From: Pseudomonadota bacterium | Lineage (GTDB): Bacteria > Pseudomonadota > Gammaproteobacteria > Acidiferrobacterales > Acidiferrobacteraceae | Reading direction: 5' to 3' | Length of the DNA: 56,470 nucleotides | NCBI GenBank assembly: GCA_021794595.1 | Contig: JAJYQN010000006.1 | Coordinates: forward strand, 1 to 56,470 | Shown here: positions 46,813 to 56,035 of the stretch, in pieces | Numbering within the stretch: the first letter of the stretch is position 1 | How the letters are laid out: every line of letters begins with the position of its first letter | Made by a program: the position numbers and the translations under genes | Notes under the pieces: model-generated | Database searches by the model: none | Told to the model about the DNA's origin: nothing | The model's input: the letters and a program-made list of their open reading frames with translations, nothing else

Positions 46813-48231
46813 ATGATGAAAACCCTCTTTCTTCACCCTCCTTCCTATGAAGGATTCGACGGTGGCGCCGGATCGCGGTATCAGGCCAAGCGTGAAGTCC
46901 GTTCCTTTTGGTATCCGACCTGGCTCGCGCAGCCGGCCGCCTTGGTCCCCGGAAGCAAATTGATAGACGCCCCGGCGGCGGGTCTCAGTCTCGAGCAGGT
47001 CTTGCCGATGGCGGATGGGTATGAGCTGGCCGTGCTCCATACGAGCTCGCCCTCGTTCCCCTATGACGTAAAGGTCGCTGAAGCGCTGAAGAAGACCTAC
47101 CCCAACATGAAGATCGGGCTCGTTGGTGCTAAGGTCGCGGTCGCCCCCGAAGAATCGTTGACGGCCTCCCCGGCGATCGATTTCGTGGCCCGCGAGGATT
47201 TCGATTTTACGATCAAGGAGGTTGCCGAAGGGCGGCCTTATGCCGAGATCGATGGGCTTACGTTCCGCGGGGAGCGGGGGGAGGTGGTGAATACTCCCCA
47301 CAGGGCCCCGATTGAGGATATGGACCAGCTGCCGTTCGTGACCGAGGTCTATAAGCGTGACCTGCGCGTTGAAGACTACTTCATCGGCTATCTGAAACAC
47401 CCTTATGTGTCGTTTTATACCGGTCGCGGCTGTAAGTCGCGCTGCACCTTTTGTCTGTGGCCGCAGACGGTGGGCGGCCACCGCTATCTCGTGCGCAGCG
47501 CCGAGCATGTCGTAGAGGAAGTGAAGCTGATTCAGCGCTCATTTCCGCAGGTCGCGGAGGTGTTTTTTGATGACGACACCTTCACCGATAATGCCCCGCG
47601 CGCTGAGGAGATCGCGCGTCAGTTGGGGAAGCTTGGCGTCACGTGGTCTTGTAACGCTAAGGCCAACGTTCCTTACGAGACCTTGAAGATTATGCGCGAG
47701 AACGGTTTGCGCCTGCTCTTGGTCGGTTATGAATCAGGCAATCAAAAGATCTTGAATAACGTTAAAAAGGGCGTGCGTCTCGACATCGCTCGGCGTTTTG
47801 CCAAGGATTGTCACAGCCTCGGTATCACCGTACATGGGACCTTCATCCTCGGATTGCCGGGCGAGACCCGCGAGACGATCGAAGAGACCATCCGGTTCGC
47901 GAAGGAGATCAACCCGCATACCGTGCAAGTGTCGCTTGCGGCCCCCTACCCAGGGACCTTTCTCTATAAGCAGGCCATAGAGAACGGGTGGCTGCAGGCC
48001 GAGGATAGCGACCATTTGGTGAATGACCGAGGGGTTCAGATGAGCGCCCTTAGCTATCCGCACCTCAACCACACCGAAATCTACGATTCCGTGGAGACGT
48101 TTTATAAGCAATTCTACTTCCGCTCGGGCAAGGTGGCCGAGATGGTGGGGGAGATGATCAAGAGCCCGCAGATGATGGGCCGCCGTTTACGAGAAGGTGT
48201 CGAGTTCTTGCGGTTTTTTAGGCAGCGTTAG
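46813..48231 (+). CDS. hpnJ: hopanoid radical SAM enzyme HpnJ
   Basis: HpnJ contracts the glucosamine ring of the hopanoid head group to give bacteriohopanetetrol cyclitol ether. The 472-residue product has an N-terminal B12-binding-like domain (about 1-170) and a radical SAM domain with GRGCKSRCTFCLWPQ (CxxxCxxC), FFDDDTFTDN and LVGYESGNQKILNN. MMKTLFLHPPSYEGFDGGAGSRYQ is the usual opening. ATG 46813 has a TAAGGA site. It lies 5 bases behind hpnI and 8 bases ahead of hpnK, the partners that make its substrate. Confidence 0.94.
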   Translation: MMKTLFLHPPSYEGFDGGAGSRYQAKREVRSFWYPTWLAQPAALVPGSKLIDAPAAGLSLEQVLPMADGYELAVLHTSSPSFPYDVKVAEALKKTYPNMKIGLVGAKVAVAPEESLTASPAIDFVAREDFDFTIKEVAEGRPYAEIDGLTFRGERGEVVNTPHRAPIEDMDQLPFVTEVYKRDLRVEDYFIGYLKHPYVSFYTGRGCKSRCTFCLWPQTVGGHRYLVRSAEHVVEEVKLIQRSFPQVAEVFFDDDTFTDNAPRAEEIARQLGKLGVTWSCNAKANVPYETLKIMRENGLRLLLVGYESGNQKILNNVKKGVRLDIARRFAKDCHSLGITVHGTFILGLPGETRETIEETIRFAKEINPHTVQVSLAAPYPGTFLYKQAIENGWLQAEDSDHLVNDRGVQMSALSYPHLNHTEIYDSVETFYKQFYFRSGKVAEMVGEMIKSPQMMGRRLREGVEFLRFFRQR

Positions 48232-48239
48232 GTCGTCAT

Positions 48240-49082
48240 GTGCCGCGCCGGGTCATAGTTACCGCCGATGATTTCGGTCTGTCTTGGGCGGTTAACGAGG
48301 CGATAGAGAAGGCGTCGCGTTTTGGGATATTGACGTGCGCTAGCTTGATGATGGGCGAGGATGCCGCCGCCGATGCCGTGCGGCGCGCGCGCGATCTCCC
48401 GTCGCTGCATGTCGGCTTGCATGTGGTGGTGGCTGCCGGGCGCCCGGTGCTCCCGCCGGATCAGATCCCCGGCCTTGTGGACGATCGTGGCCGGCTAGAC
48501 GACCGTCTGGTGCGCGCCGGGTTCCGGTTTTTCTTTAGCCGGTCGGTTGCCCGGCAGCTGGAGGCGGAGATTCATGCCCAATTCGCAGCCTTTGCGAAGA
48601 CCGGGCTGGCCCTTGACCACGTCAATGCCCACAAGCATATGCATCTCCACCCTACGGTACTCAGTATGATCTTAAAGATAGGGAGCGAGTATGGGATGCG
48701 CGCGGTGCGCTTGCCTTACGAGCCCCCGGTAGGCCGGTCCATTGCGGGGCTTGGGGCGCGGCTTTCAGGCGTTGCCGTGACTGGCCCGTGGGCGGCGCTT
48801 ATGCGCTGGCGGCTCAAACGCGCCCATGTCCGGCACAACGACAGCGTCTTGGGGCTCGGAGCCTCGGGGGCTATGGACGAGGATACGGTGCTGGGTCTTT
48901 TGCGAAACCTGCCAGAGGGAACGACCGAGATGTATTTTCACCCTGCGATTGAGGATGACGCCGGGGCGCGCACGCTCGGTTATCGGCAAGAGGCCGAGTT
49001 CATGGCCTTGATGAGCCCCCGTGTGCGCCAAGCTGTAGAGGCGCTTGGGGTTCCGTGTCTCGGCTTTTGTGATCTAGTCTAG
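48240..49082 (+). CDS. hpnK: hopanoid deacetylase HpnK (YdjC-like)
   Basis: HpnK removes the acetyl group from N-acetylglucosaminyl-hopanoid between HpnI and HpnJ. The 280-residue protein has the YdjC-like carbohydrate-deacetylase fold: RRVIVTADDFGLSWAVNEAI (metal-binding Asp), HVGLHVVVAAGRPV (His) and DHVNAHKHMHLHPTV (His pair). A late TEMYFHPA holds a further His. The start is GTG 48240 just after the hpnJ stop. Short spacing to hpnN (10 bases) indicates one transcript. Confidence 0.92.
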   Translation: MPRRVIVTADDFGLSWAVNEAIEKASRFGILTCASLMMGEDAAADAVRRARDLPSLHVGLHVVVAAGRPVLPPDQIPGLVDDRGRLDDRLVRAGFRFFFSRSVARQLEAEIHAQFAAFAKTGLALDHVNAHKHMHLHPTVLSMILKIGSEYGMRAVRLPYEPPVGRSIAGLGARLSGVAVTGPWAALMRWRLKRAHVRHNDSVLGLGASGAMDEDTVLGLLRNLPEGTTEMYFHPAIEDDAGARTLGYRQEAEFMALMSPRVRQAVEALGVPCLGFCDLV

Positions 49083-49092
49083 GAAGCGAACG

Positions 49093-51765
49093 ATGCCTAG
49101 GGGCGAGAAACGCCAGTCAGGCAGTGTTTATCGGCTTGACCGACTCTATTTCGGGGCCCTCATAGGCCTTGCCGATTTCTCTCGACGTCGGGCGTGGTGG
49201 GTGATCGCGGTTTCCCTTCTGCTGAGCGCGAGCGCCCTTTATTACACCGTCACCCATTTCGCCATCAGTACCAATATGGGGAGGATGCTCTCCCAAGATT
49301 TGCCCTTCGAGCGTGCCCAGCACCGATTCAATAAGGCATTCCCCGGCCTCAACAAGACCTTGCTGGTGGTCGTGCAGAGCGGGTCTCAGGCCCTAGCGCG
49401 CGAGGACGCGGGACGTCTAGCGACGTGGTTACGTCGCCATGGGCGCGGCATCACGCAAGTCAACGTTCCGGGAGGAGGACGGTTTTTTGCCCGCGAGGGC
49501 CTTATGTACCTCTCCCAACAGCGCTTGTGGAAATTATCCGATCAGTTATCCCAAGCACAGCCTTTCGTGGCAACCCTCGCTGCGCATCCGACGCTTCCCC
49601 GCTTCGTAGGGCTTTTGTCGGCCGCCCTTCAGCAAGCGAAGAAGCCGGGCCAGAAGCTACCCGGACTTTCCACGGTGCTCTTGGGGGTTCGCCGGACCCT
49701 GAAGGGGCAGGAGCAGGATCGCTATGTCGCGATGCCGTGGGGCCGGCTGATGATGGGATCGAGTTCCACGGGCTCGGTCGCCGGTGACAGTTTTGTGGTC
49801 GTGAAGCCGCGTTACGACTACCAAGGCGGGGCGCCCGTGCGCGTGGCCATGAACAGTGTGCGGCAAGGCGCGCGGGCCTTGGATTTGACGAGCCAAAACG
49901 GTGTCACGGTGCGCATCACCGGCTCGGCGGCGCTCGATAACGAACAGGTAGAGACCGTGTCCCAAAGCGCGGGCCTTGCGACTGGGCTTTCTTTGACGCT
50001 GGTCCTCGTCATGCTGGCCTTGGGGCTGCGGAGGGTGCGCTACGTCCTGATTATCCTGGGCACGCTCTTTATGGGTTTGACATGGACGGCCGCGTTCGCG
50101 CTTTTGGCCACAGGACCCCTGAACCTCATCTCGGTCGCGTTTGCGGTCTTGTTCGTAGGCCTTGGGGTCGATTTCGGTATCCAGTTTTGTATTCGCTATC
50201 AAGAGGAAGGGGCTTTCGGCGACAACGGCCAAGCACTTTCTGCCACGGCGCGCGGGGTCGGTAGTGCTTTGAGTCTCGCGGCGGTGGCCGCGGCCATTAG
50301 CTTTTATTCGTTCGTACCCACAAGTTACGCTGGCATTGTGGATCTTGGCATTATCTCGGGGACCGGGATGTTTTTCGCGTTGTTGGCAAACCTCACCGTG
50401 ACCCCGGCGCTTTTGACGGTGTTCGTGGATGGCCACGCGGGCGGGCGGCCGCGGGGACAACTGCGAGCGCTCTTGGCGCATCTCCCGGTGCATCGTCACC
50501 CCCGCGCCATCGTCTTGGGGGCGGTGCTGGTGGCCGCAGCCTTGATTCCGGCCATTCTTTCGATCCGTTTCGATTTTGATCCGATGCACCTTCAGAATCC
50601 GCACAGCGAGGCGGTATCGACATTCGAGGCCTTACTGAAAAATAGCCGGATCTCGCCTTATCCCATCGATATTCTGGAGCCCAGTCTGGGGCAGGCCCAG
50701 CGAGTGGCGGTGCGCTTACATAAGCTTAAAACGGTGGGCCGGGTCCTTACGGCGGCGAGTTTCGTTCCATTGCACCAAAACGCCAAGCTCGCGGTGATAG
50801 CTCAGATGGCGCTTCTTGTGCCACCGTTTTCCATCCGACCGACCCAGACAAAGCCGGTTTCGTCTGCGCATATCGCCCAGAGTTTGCGACGTCTTCAGCA
50901 GGCCCTGCGTGGCTTTCTGGTCGTGCGGCCCCAGGGCACCTTGGCGGCGGCCGTACGTAAGCTCGACGGGACGCTTTCCTCTTATCGGGCGCGATTCGCG
51001 AAGCGTCCGCCTGTGCTTCGGGCTCTGCAGGACAGGATTATCGGGACCCTGCCTTGGCAACTGCGCCAATTGGGTTCTGCCCTGAATGCCCGGCCCGTGA
51101 CGCTTACAACGCTCCCGCCGACGCTACGGCGGCAATTCCTGGGCCCTCACGGACTGGCGCGCATCGAGGTCTTTTCTTCGCTGAACTTGAATCACAACCG
51201 AAACATTGCCCGTTTCGCGCATGACGTCGAGGGCGTGGCCCCCGATGCTGTCGGTCCCCCGATTCTGCTGGTGCAGGGGGGTCGCGCGGTGGTCGATGCG
51301 TTCCAGGAGGCGACGGCGATCTCGTTCGTGCTTATCACTCTCGTGCTTTTGCTGACACTAAGGAGCTTCGCCGACGCTTTGACGATATTGATTCCCTTGA
51401 TCCTCGCGGCCATGGTCGCGGTTTCGGTCATGTGGGGGCTTGGGATCGCCTTTAACCTCGCCAATATCATCGTTTTGCCGCTCCTGATAGGCCTGAGCGT
51501 GGCCTTCAGTATTTACTTGGTGGTGCGCTGGCGGCGGGGCGTCGGGACGGCCGTTCTTTTGGATACGACGACCTCGGAGGCCGTGGTGTTCAGTGCGCTG
51601 ACGACCATGAGTTCTTTCGGTAGCCTCGCGATCTCGTCAAACCCGGGGATGGCGGTGTTAGGCGAGACCTTATTTATCGCTATGGGGGCGGCTTTGGCGA
51701 CGATCTTACTTGTGCTTCCGGCGCTTTTGACGCTGCGCGGGCCCGGGGGCACTGGGCGTGCCTAA
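49093..51765 (+). CDS. hpnN: hopanoid transporter HpnN (RND family)
   Basis: HpnN moves hopanoids from the inner to the outer membrane. The 890-residue product has the MMPL/RND plan: helix 1 (WWVIAVSLLLSASALYYTV), a periplasmic domain (about 60-280), helices 2-6 (GLATGLSLTLVLVMLALGL..., VGLGVDFGIQFCIRYQEEG), helix 7, a second periplasmic loop (about 500-730) and helices 8-12 ending in LPALLTLRG. Its two-fold symmetric layout and operon position fix the name. It overlaps hpnL by 8 bases. Confidence 0.93.
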   Translation: MPRGEKRQSGSVYRLDRLYFGALIGLADFSRRRAWWVIAVSLLLSASALYYTVTHFAISTNMGRMLSQDLPFERAQHRFNKAFPGLNKTLLVVVQSGSQALAREDAGRLATWLRRHGRGITQVNVPGGGRFFAREGLMYLSQQRLWKLSDQLSQAQPFVATLAAHPTLPRFVGLLSAALQQAKKPGQKLPGLSTVLLGVRRTLKGQEQDRYVAMPWGRLMMGSSSTGSVAGDSFVVVKPRYDYQGGAPVRVAMNSVRQGARALDLTSQNGVTVRITGSAALDNEQVETVSQSAGLATGLSLTLVLVMLALGLRRVRYVLIILGTLFMGLTWTAAFALLATGPLNLISVAFAVLFVGLGVDFGIQFCIRYQEEGAFGDNGQALSATARGVGSALSLAAVAAAISFYSFVPTSYAGIVDLGIISGTGMFFALLANLTVTPALLTVFVDGHAGGRPRGQLRALLAHLPVHRHPRAIVLGAVLVAAALIPAILSIRFDFDPMHLQNPHSEAVSTFEALLKNSRISPYPIDILEPSLGQAQRVAVRLHKLKTVGRVLTAASFVPLHQNAKLAVIAQMALLVPPFSIRPTQTKPVSSAHIAQSLRRLQQALRGFLVVRPQGTLAAAVRKLDGTLSSYRARFAKRPPVLRALQDRIIGTLPWQLRQLGSALNARPVTLTTLPPTLRRQFLGPHGLARIEVFSSLNLNHNRNIARFAHDVEGVAPDAVGPPILLVQGGRAVVDAFQEATAISFVLITLVLLLTLRSFADALTILIPLILAAMVAVSVMWGLGIAFNLANIIVLPLLIGLSVAFSIYLVVRWRRGVGTAVLLDTTTSEAVVFSALTTMSSFGSLAISSNPGMAVLGETLFIAMGAALATILLVLPALLTLRGPGGTGRA

Positions 51766-52843
51766 GACCAAACAGAGGGAGGAGCGCGGGCCCGATCCGG
51801 GGTGTACGAAGCGCGATTCTCTTCCGATTCGCGGCCCATCGCGCTGGATGCCGTGGCTTATGATGGCGGCCGCGGGTATGGGCGTATTCGCGGTGATCGA
51901 TCTTGTCATCCATGTGGGTTGGCAGCGCATTGGGCAGACCATGGCCGTGGCCGGATTCGGGCTTTTGTGGTTGATCCCTTTGCGATTGCTCACCGTGGGG
52001 CTCGATACCCGTGGCTGGCGGGCCTTATTGAAGATGCGCCGCCAGGCCTCTTGGGCACTGCTCTTTTGGTTGGGTATGGTGCGCGACGCCGTGAACACGC
52101 TGCTTCCGGTGGCGCGGGTAGGGGGCGAAGTGATCGCGATTCGCCTGCTGCGGTTGAAGGGGGTCAAAACCTGTACGGCCTCGGCGAGCGTGATCGTCGA
52201 GACAAGCGTGACGCTTGTGTGGCAGGTCGTTTTGACGGTGGCCGGTATAGCCGCGCTGCTTCCTTATGTTGGAGCGAGCTTTCTCGTGCCGAAACTGCTC
52301 GGGGCGCTTGCGATCGGCGTCTTTGTGGTGGCGGTGTTTCTGGTCATTCAGTGGCGCATGGGATTGGTGGGGTTCTTTGAGCGGCTGGGCGGGCGGTTTT
52401 TTCGCAGTCGGCGCGGGGCGGCCCCGGTTTTACGGACCCTTGATCAAAAGGTCCGTATTTTGTACAGGCAGCGCAGGGTTTTACTGCGCTGCGCGATGTG
52501 GCAGCTTTTCGGGTTCGTCGGAAGCGCTGCGGAGATAGGTTTATTGGGCCACCTCATGCATGCGCCTTTGAGTGTTACCCAACTGTTTATTTTCGAGGCC
52601 CTAATCCAGGCACTCCACAGTGTGTCGTTCGCCGTGCCCGGTGCCCTCGGGATCCAGGAGGGCGGCTTTGTTTTGCTGGGCTCAGTCTTAGGGGTTGCGC
52701 CCGATATCGCGCTTAGTATGGCCTTGTGCCGCAGGGGTCGGCAGATCGTATTAGGCGTGCCGGTACTTATGTCGTGGCAGTGGTTCGAGAGGCGCCACAA
52801 GCAAAGGGGGTCGCGCGAGGGGCTGGCGACGCTTCCGGCCTGA
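51758..52843 (+). CDS. hpnL: HpnL-family membrane protein (LPG-synthase TM type)
   Basis: A 361-residue protein with about 8-9 membrane helices and the UPF0104 / lysylphosphatidylglycerol-synthase transmembrane domain: RVGGEVIAIRLLRLKG, SASVIVETSVTLVWQ and SFAVPGALGIQEGGFVLLG are the conserved points. In hopanoid loci this family is named HpnL; its role is unproven, possibly lipid flipping or ordering. The N-terminal 30 residues are charged and cytoplasmic. The start is GTG 51758, overlapping the hpnN stop. A 138-base gap with an inverted repeat follows. Confidence 0.85.
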   Translation: MPKTKQREERGPDPGCTKRDSLPIRGPSRWMPWLMMAAAGMGVFAVIDLVIHVGWQRIGQTMAVAGFGLLWLIPLRLLTVGLDTRGWRALLKMRRQASWALLFWLGMVRDAVNTLLPVARVGGEVIAIRLLRLKGVKTCTASASVIVETSVTLVWQVVLTVAGIAALLPYVGASFLVPKLLGALAIGVFVVAVFLVIQWRMGLVGFFERLGGRFFRSRRGAAPVLRTLDQKVRILYRQRRVLLRCAMWQLFGFVGSAAEIGLLGHLMHAPLSVTQLFIFEALIQALHSVSFAVPGALGIQEGGFVLLGSVLGVAPDIALSMALCRRGRQIVLGVPVLMSWQWFERRHKQRGSREGLATLPA

Positions 52844-52910
52844 GTCGCTAGGGGCTGGACCGAGTTCAAGAAGAAGGCCCTTTATGCTACAGTTCCCACA
52901 GCCCTTGGGC

Positions 52911-52946
52911 GGCACCTATCCCCGCGGCAGCGTGGAGATAGGTGCC
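52911..52946 (+). promoter_or_regulatory. 10-bp perfect inverted repeat before squalene synthase
   Basis: GGCACCTATC (52911-52920) and GATAGGTGCC (52937-52946) are perfect inverse complements around a 16-base, GC-rich loop. It lies in the only gap of more than 50 bases between adjacent genes inside the hpn run, 36 bases before the squalene synthase start. It could be an operator, an mRNA processing hairpin or an attenuator; there is no T-run. Confidence 0.5.
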
Positions 52947-52981
52947 AGGATCAATCGGTGCACTGACTAGGAACGAACGGG

Positions 52982-54055
52982 ATGTCCTTAAACCAGGCGG
53001 TAGTGGAGGACGGAGTGTCGTACCACAATGATCGGCACTTTCAAGACGCCATGCTGCAAGACGTCTCGCGGACTTTTGCGCTCACCATCCCGCAGCTGCC
53101 CGCGGCGCTTCGCGATGTTGTCGGCAACGGCTATCTTCTCTGCCGTATCGTCGATACGATCGAGGACGACCCCCAATTGCCGACGGCAAAGAAGCGCGAG
53201 TTCTGTACCGCTTTCGCGGATGTCGTCAAGCGTCGGGCCGATGCCTCGCTGTTTGCGCGCGACCTTGATTCGACGCTTGCGCAGACAACGCCCTTAGCCG
53301 AGCGCCTCCTGGTCCGAGAGACCCCGCGGGTGATCAGAATCGGGGACGGTTTTACAGCGACTCAACGCCAGGCTTTAGAAACCTGCGTTGCGATCATGGC
53401 CGACGGCATGGCCGAGTTTCAGGAACGCAAAGACGTGGCTGGCCTGCCGACACTCTTGGACATGAATCGCTATTGTTATTACGTGGCCGGGGTCGTAGGG
53501 GAGATGCTGACTCGGCTCTTTTGTGAGTATTCTCCTGAGATGGCGCGCCACAAGGAGCGGCTTATGGTGCTGGCTGTAGCTTTTGGGCAGACTCTCCAGA
53601 TGACGAACATCCTGAAGGATATATGGGAGGACCGGGAGCGGGGGGCGTGTTGGTTGCCGCAAGACGTCTTTGCTCGTTATGGCTTTGATCTCGCCGATCT
53701 AAAGCCCGGCCGGTTTGACCCCGGTTTCGCGAAGGGTTTAGGTGACCTTATAGCCGTGGCGCATGAGCAGGCGCGCCAAGCGCTTCAGTACGTATTTTTG
53801 ATACCTCGGGAGGAATCGGGCCTGCGGAAGTTCTGCTTATGGGCTTTAGGAATGGCGGTATTGACGCTCCGGAAGATCGATAGGCGACGTGATTTCCAAA
53901 GTGGACAAGACGTGAAGATCACGCGACGCAGCGTCAAAGCGACCATAGCCGTTAGTCAGCTCGCCGTACGTAAGGACTGGCTTTTAAAGGCTTTATTCTA
54001 TACGGTGTCAGCAAGAGCCCCCGCGAGCGTGCCCATCGTTTCGAAAAGCATGTGA
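52982..54055 (+). CDS. squalene synthase (single-enzyme type)
   Basis: Makes squalene from two farnesyl diphosphates for the cyclase next door. The 357-residue product has both Asp-rich motifs, CRIVDTIEDD near residue 55 and NILKDIWEDRERG near 215, plus MNRYCYYVAGVVGEMLTRLF, which is the YCxYVAGxVG pattern of true (eukaryotic-type) squalene synthases. HpnC and HpnD are nearer 280 residues and need HpnE. No HpnC or HpnE gene is seen, so I read this as the reductive one-enzyme route. Automatic labels of hpnD would be misleading. It lies 36 bases before shc. Confidence 0.88.
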   Translation: MSLNQAVVEDGVSYHNDRHFQDAMLQDVSRTFALTIPQLPAALRDVVGNGYLLCRIVDTIEDDPQLPTAKKREFCTAFADVVKRRADASLFARDLDSTLAQTTPLAERLLVRETPRVIRIGDGFTATQRQALETCVAIMADGMAEFQERKDVAGLPTLLDMNRYCYYVAGVVGEMLTRLFCEYSPEMARHKERLMVLAVAFGQTLQMTNILKDIWEDRERGACWLPQDVFARYGFDLADLKPGRFDPGFAKGLGDLIAVAHEQARQALQYVFLIPREESGLRKFCLWALGMAVLTLRKIDRRRDFQSGQDVKITRRSVKATIAVSQLAVRKDWLLKALFYTVSARAPASVPIVSKSM

Positions 54056-54091
54056 CGAGGCGCACGGCCCTCTCAGAGGAATTCACGAGAC

Positions 54092-56035
54092 ATGAAAAGC
54101 CAGGGAGTTCCGGCGAAAAGCCGGGGGAGCGTCGAAGCCGTTGCAGGCGAGCTCAGTGGGTCGCTTCTCGAGACCGCCATAGCCAGTGCCCGCGATGCCT
54201 TGCTTTCGCAACAGGCCGAGGAGGGCTTTTGGTGTTGGCCGCTCGAAGCGGACTGCACTATCCCATCAGAATATATTCTGATGATGCATTTCATGGACGA
54301 GGTGGACCGGTCCCTGGAACTCAAGCTGGCCGCCTATATCCGTAGGCGCCAGATGGAAGAGGGGGGGTGGTCGCTTTATAACGGCGGCCATTTTGATATC
54401 AGTGGATCGGTTAAGGCCTACTATGCGCTAAAGCTCGCGGGCGACGATGTGAACGCCGAGCATATGAGTCGCGCCCGTGCGCTCATTCTGAGCCATGGGG
54501 GTGCAGCACGCGCCAACGTGTTTACGCGTATCGCCTTGGCGCAGTTCGGGCAGGTTCCCTGGTACGCGATTCCCTTCATGCCGGTCGAGCTTATGCTGGC
54601 GCCGCGCTGGTTTCCCATTACCCTGAACAAGGTGTCGTACTGGTCGCGGACGGTCATGGTTCCGCTTCTGGCGCTTTGTAGCCTAAAGGTCAAGGCCCGT
54701 AACCCGAGTGGGATTGGTATAAGCGAGTTATTTGTGGTGCCGCCTTACGAGGAGAAGCGTTATTTTCCCATCCGGTCGTTCACGAACTGGGTGTTATTTC
54801 GGCTTGAGCGCCTAGGCTTTAAGCTCGAACGTTTTATTCCGGCAAGGATACGCGCGCGGGCGCTCAAGAAGGCTGAGGCCTGGGTTGTCGAGCGCCTCAA
54901 CGGGACCGGTGGCCTAGGCGCGATTTTCCCTGCCATGGTTAATGCCTACGAGCTGCTCGCGGCCTTAGGTTACGGCCCCGAGCACAGTGATCGCCACACC
55001 GCTTTATTGGCTATCCAACGGTTGTTGCTGATAGGCGAGGACGAGGCCTATTGTCAGCCTTGCGTCTCTCCGATATGGGATACGGGGCTTGCGTGCCTAG
55101 CCTTGCAGGCCGCCGATCGGGAGGCCACGAGACCTGCGGTTTTCCGGGCCTTGTCTTGGATGCGGGAACGTCAGCTTTTGGACCAGCCTGGCGACTGGCG
55201 CGAAAGTAAGCCCGATCTCGCCGGCGGCGGTTGGCCCTTTCAGTTCGAGAACAGCCATTATCCCGATCTCGACGATACGAGCGTGGTAGCCTGGGCCATG
55301 GAAGATTTCGGCCATGAGGCGTTTACCTATGCCATAGAGCGGGCCGCCGAGTGGGTCGCCGGCATGCAGTCGGCGAACGGCGGATTCGGATCTTTCGATG
55401 CCGATAATACCTACTATTACCTGAATGAAATTCCGTTTGCCGATCATGGGGCGTTACTCGATCCACCGTCGAGCGATGTGACGGCCCGATGTGTGACCCT
55501 GCTGGCGCGCGCCCGAAACAATGAGCGATATCGCGCGGTCATGGCTCGTGCCATCGACTATCTGCGTACCGAGCAAGAGGATCATGGGGCGTGGTTCGGC
55601 CGTTGGGGAACGAACTACATCTATGGAACGTGGTCGGTTTTGGTCGGCCTGAAGGCAGCGGGTCTCGCGCCTGACGACCCGTGTATCCGCGGGGCGGTGG
55701 CCTGGCTTGCCCGCATTCAGCGGCCCGATGGTGGCTGGGGCGAGACGAATGACAGTTATCACGATCCGGAGCTGGCGGGTCACGCGGTTCGCAGTACGGC
55801 CTTTCAGACCGCGTGGGCGATCCTGGCTTTGCTGGCCGCGGGCGAGTGCGATAGCGCGGTCGTGGCGCGCGGCATTGAGTTCCTCTTGCGTTGTCAGGAT
55901 CGTGACGGGCTGTGGACCGATGACGAATTTACGGCCCCCGGATTTCCGCGAGTGTTTTACTTGAAGTATCACGGCTACGCGAAATATTTCCCGTTGTGGG
56001 CGTTGGCGAGCTACCGCAATTGCCGGGCCCGTTAG
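54092..56035 (+). CDS. shc: squalene-hopene cyclase
   Basis: Cyclises squalene to hopene and diplopterol at the inner membrane. The 647-residue product is full length, with the catalytic DxDD motif at D392-L-D394-D395 (YPDLDDTSVVAW) and many QW repeats (for example QQAEEGFWCW, QRPDGGWGETNDSY and QDRDGLW). It starts at ATG 54092 with a GAGGAATT site. It is preceded by squalene synthase and followed by hpnG, whose frame overlaps its last codons. This is the core enzyme of the locus. Confidence 0.97.
   Translation: MKSQGVPAKSRGSVEAVAGELSGSLLETAIASARDALLSQQAEEGFWCWPLEADCTIPSEYILMMHFMDEVDRSLELKLAAYIRRRQMEEGGWSLYNGGHFDISGSVKAYYALKLAGDDVNAEHMSRARALILSHGGAARANVFTRIALAQFGQVPWYAIPFMPVELMLAPRWFPITLNKVSYWSRTVMVPLLALCSLKVKARNPSGIGISELFVVPPYEEKRYFPIRSFTNWVLFRLERLGFKLERFIPARIRARALKKAEAWVVERLNGTGGLGAIFPAMVNAYELLAALGYGPEHSDRHTALLAIQRLLLIGEDEAYCQPCVSPIWDTGLACLALQAADREATRPAVFRALSWMRERQLLDQPGDWRESKPDLAGGGWPFQFENSHYPDLDDTSVVAWAMEDFGHEAFTYAIERAAEWVAGMQSANGGFGSFDADNTYYYLNEIPFADHGALLDPPSSDVTARCVTLLARARNNERYRAVMARAIDYLRTEQEDHGAWFGRWGTNYIYGTWSVLVGLKAAGLAPDDPCIRGAVAWLARIQRPDGGWGETNDSYHDPELAGHAVRSTAFQTAWAILALLAAGECDSAVVARGIEFLLRCQDRDGLWTDDEFTAPGFPRVFYLKYHGYAKYFPLWALASYRNCRAR

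Noticed and set aside
52982-54055. Labelling the gene hpnD
   Set aside because: Length and the YCYYVAGVVG motif fit true squalene synthase better than HpnD, and no hpnC or hpnE partner is seen.
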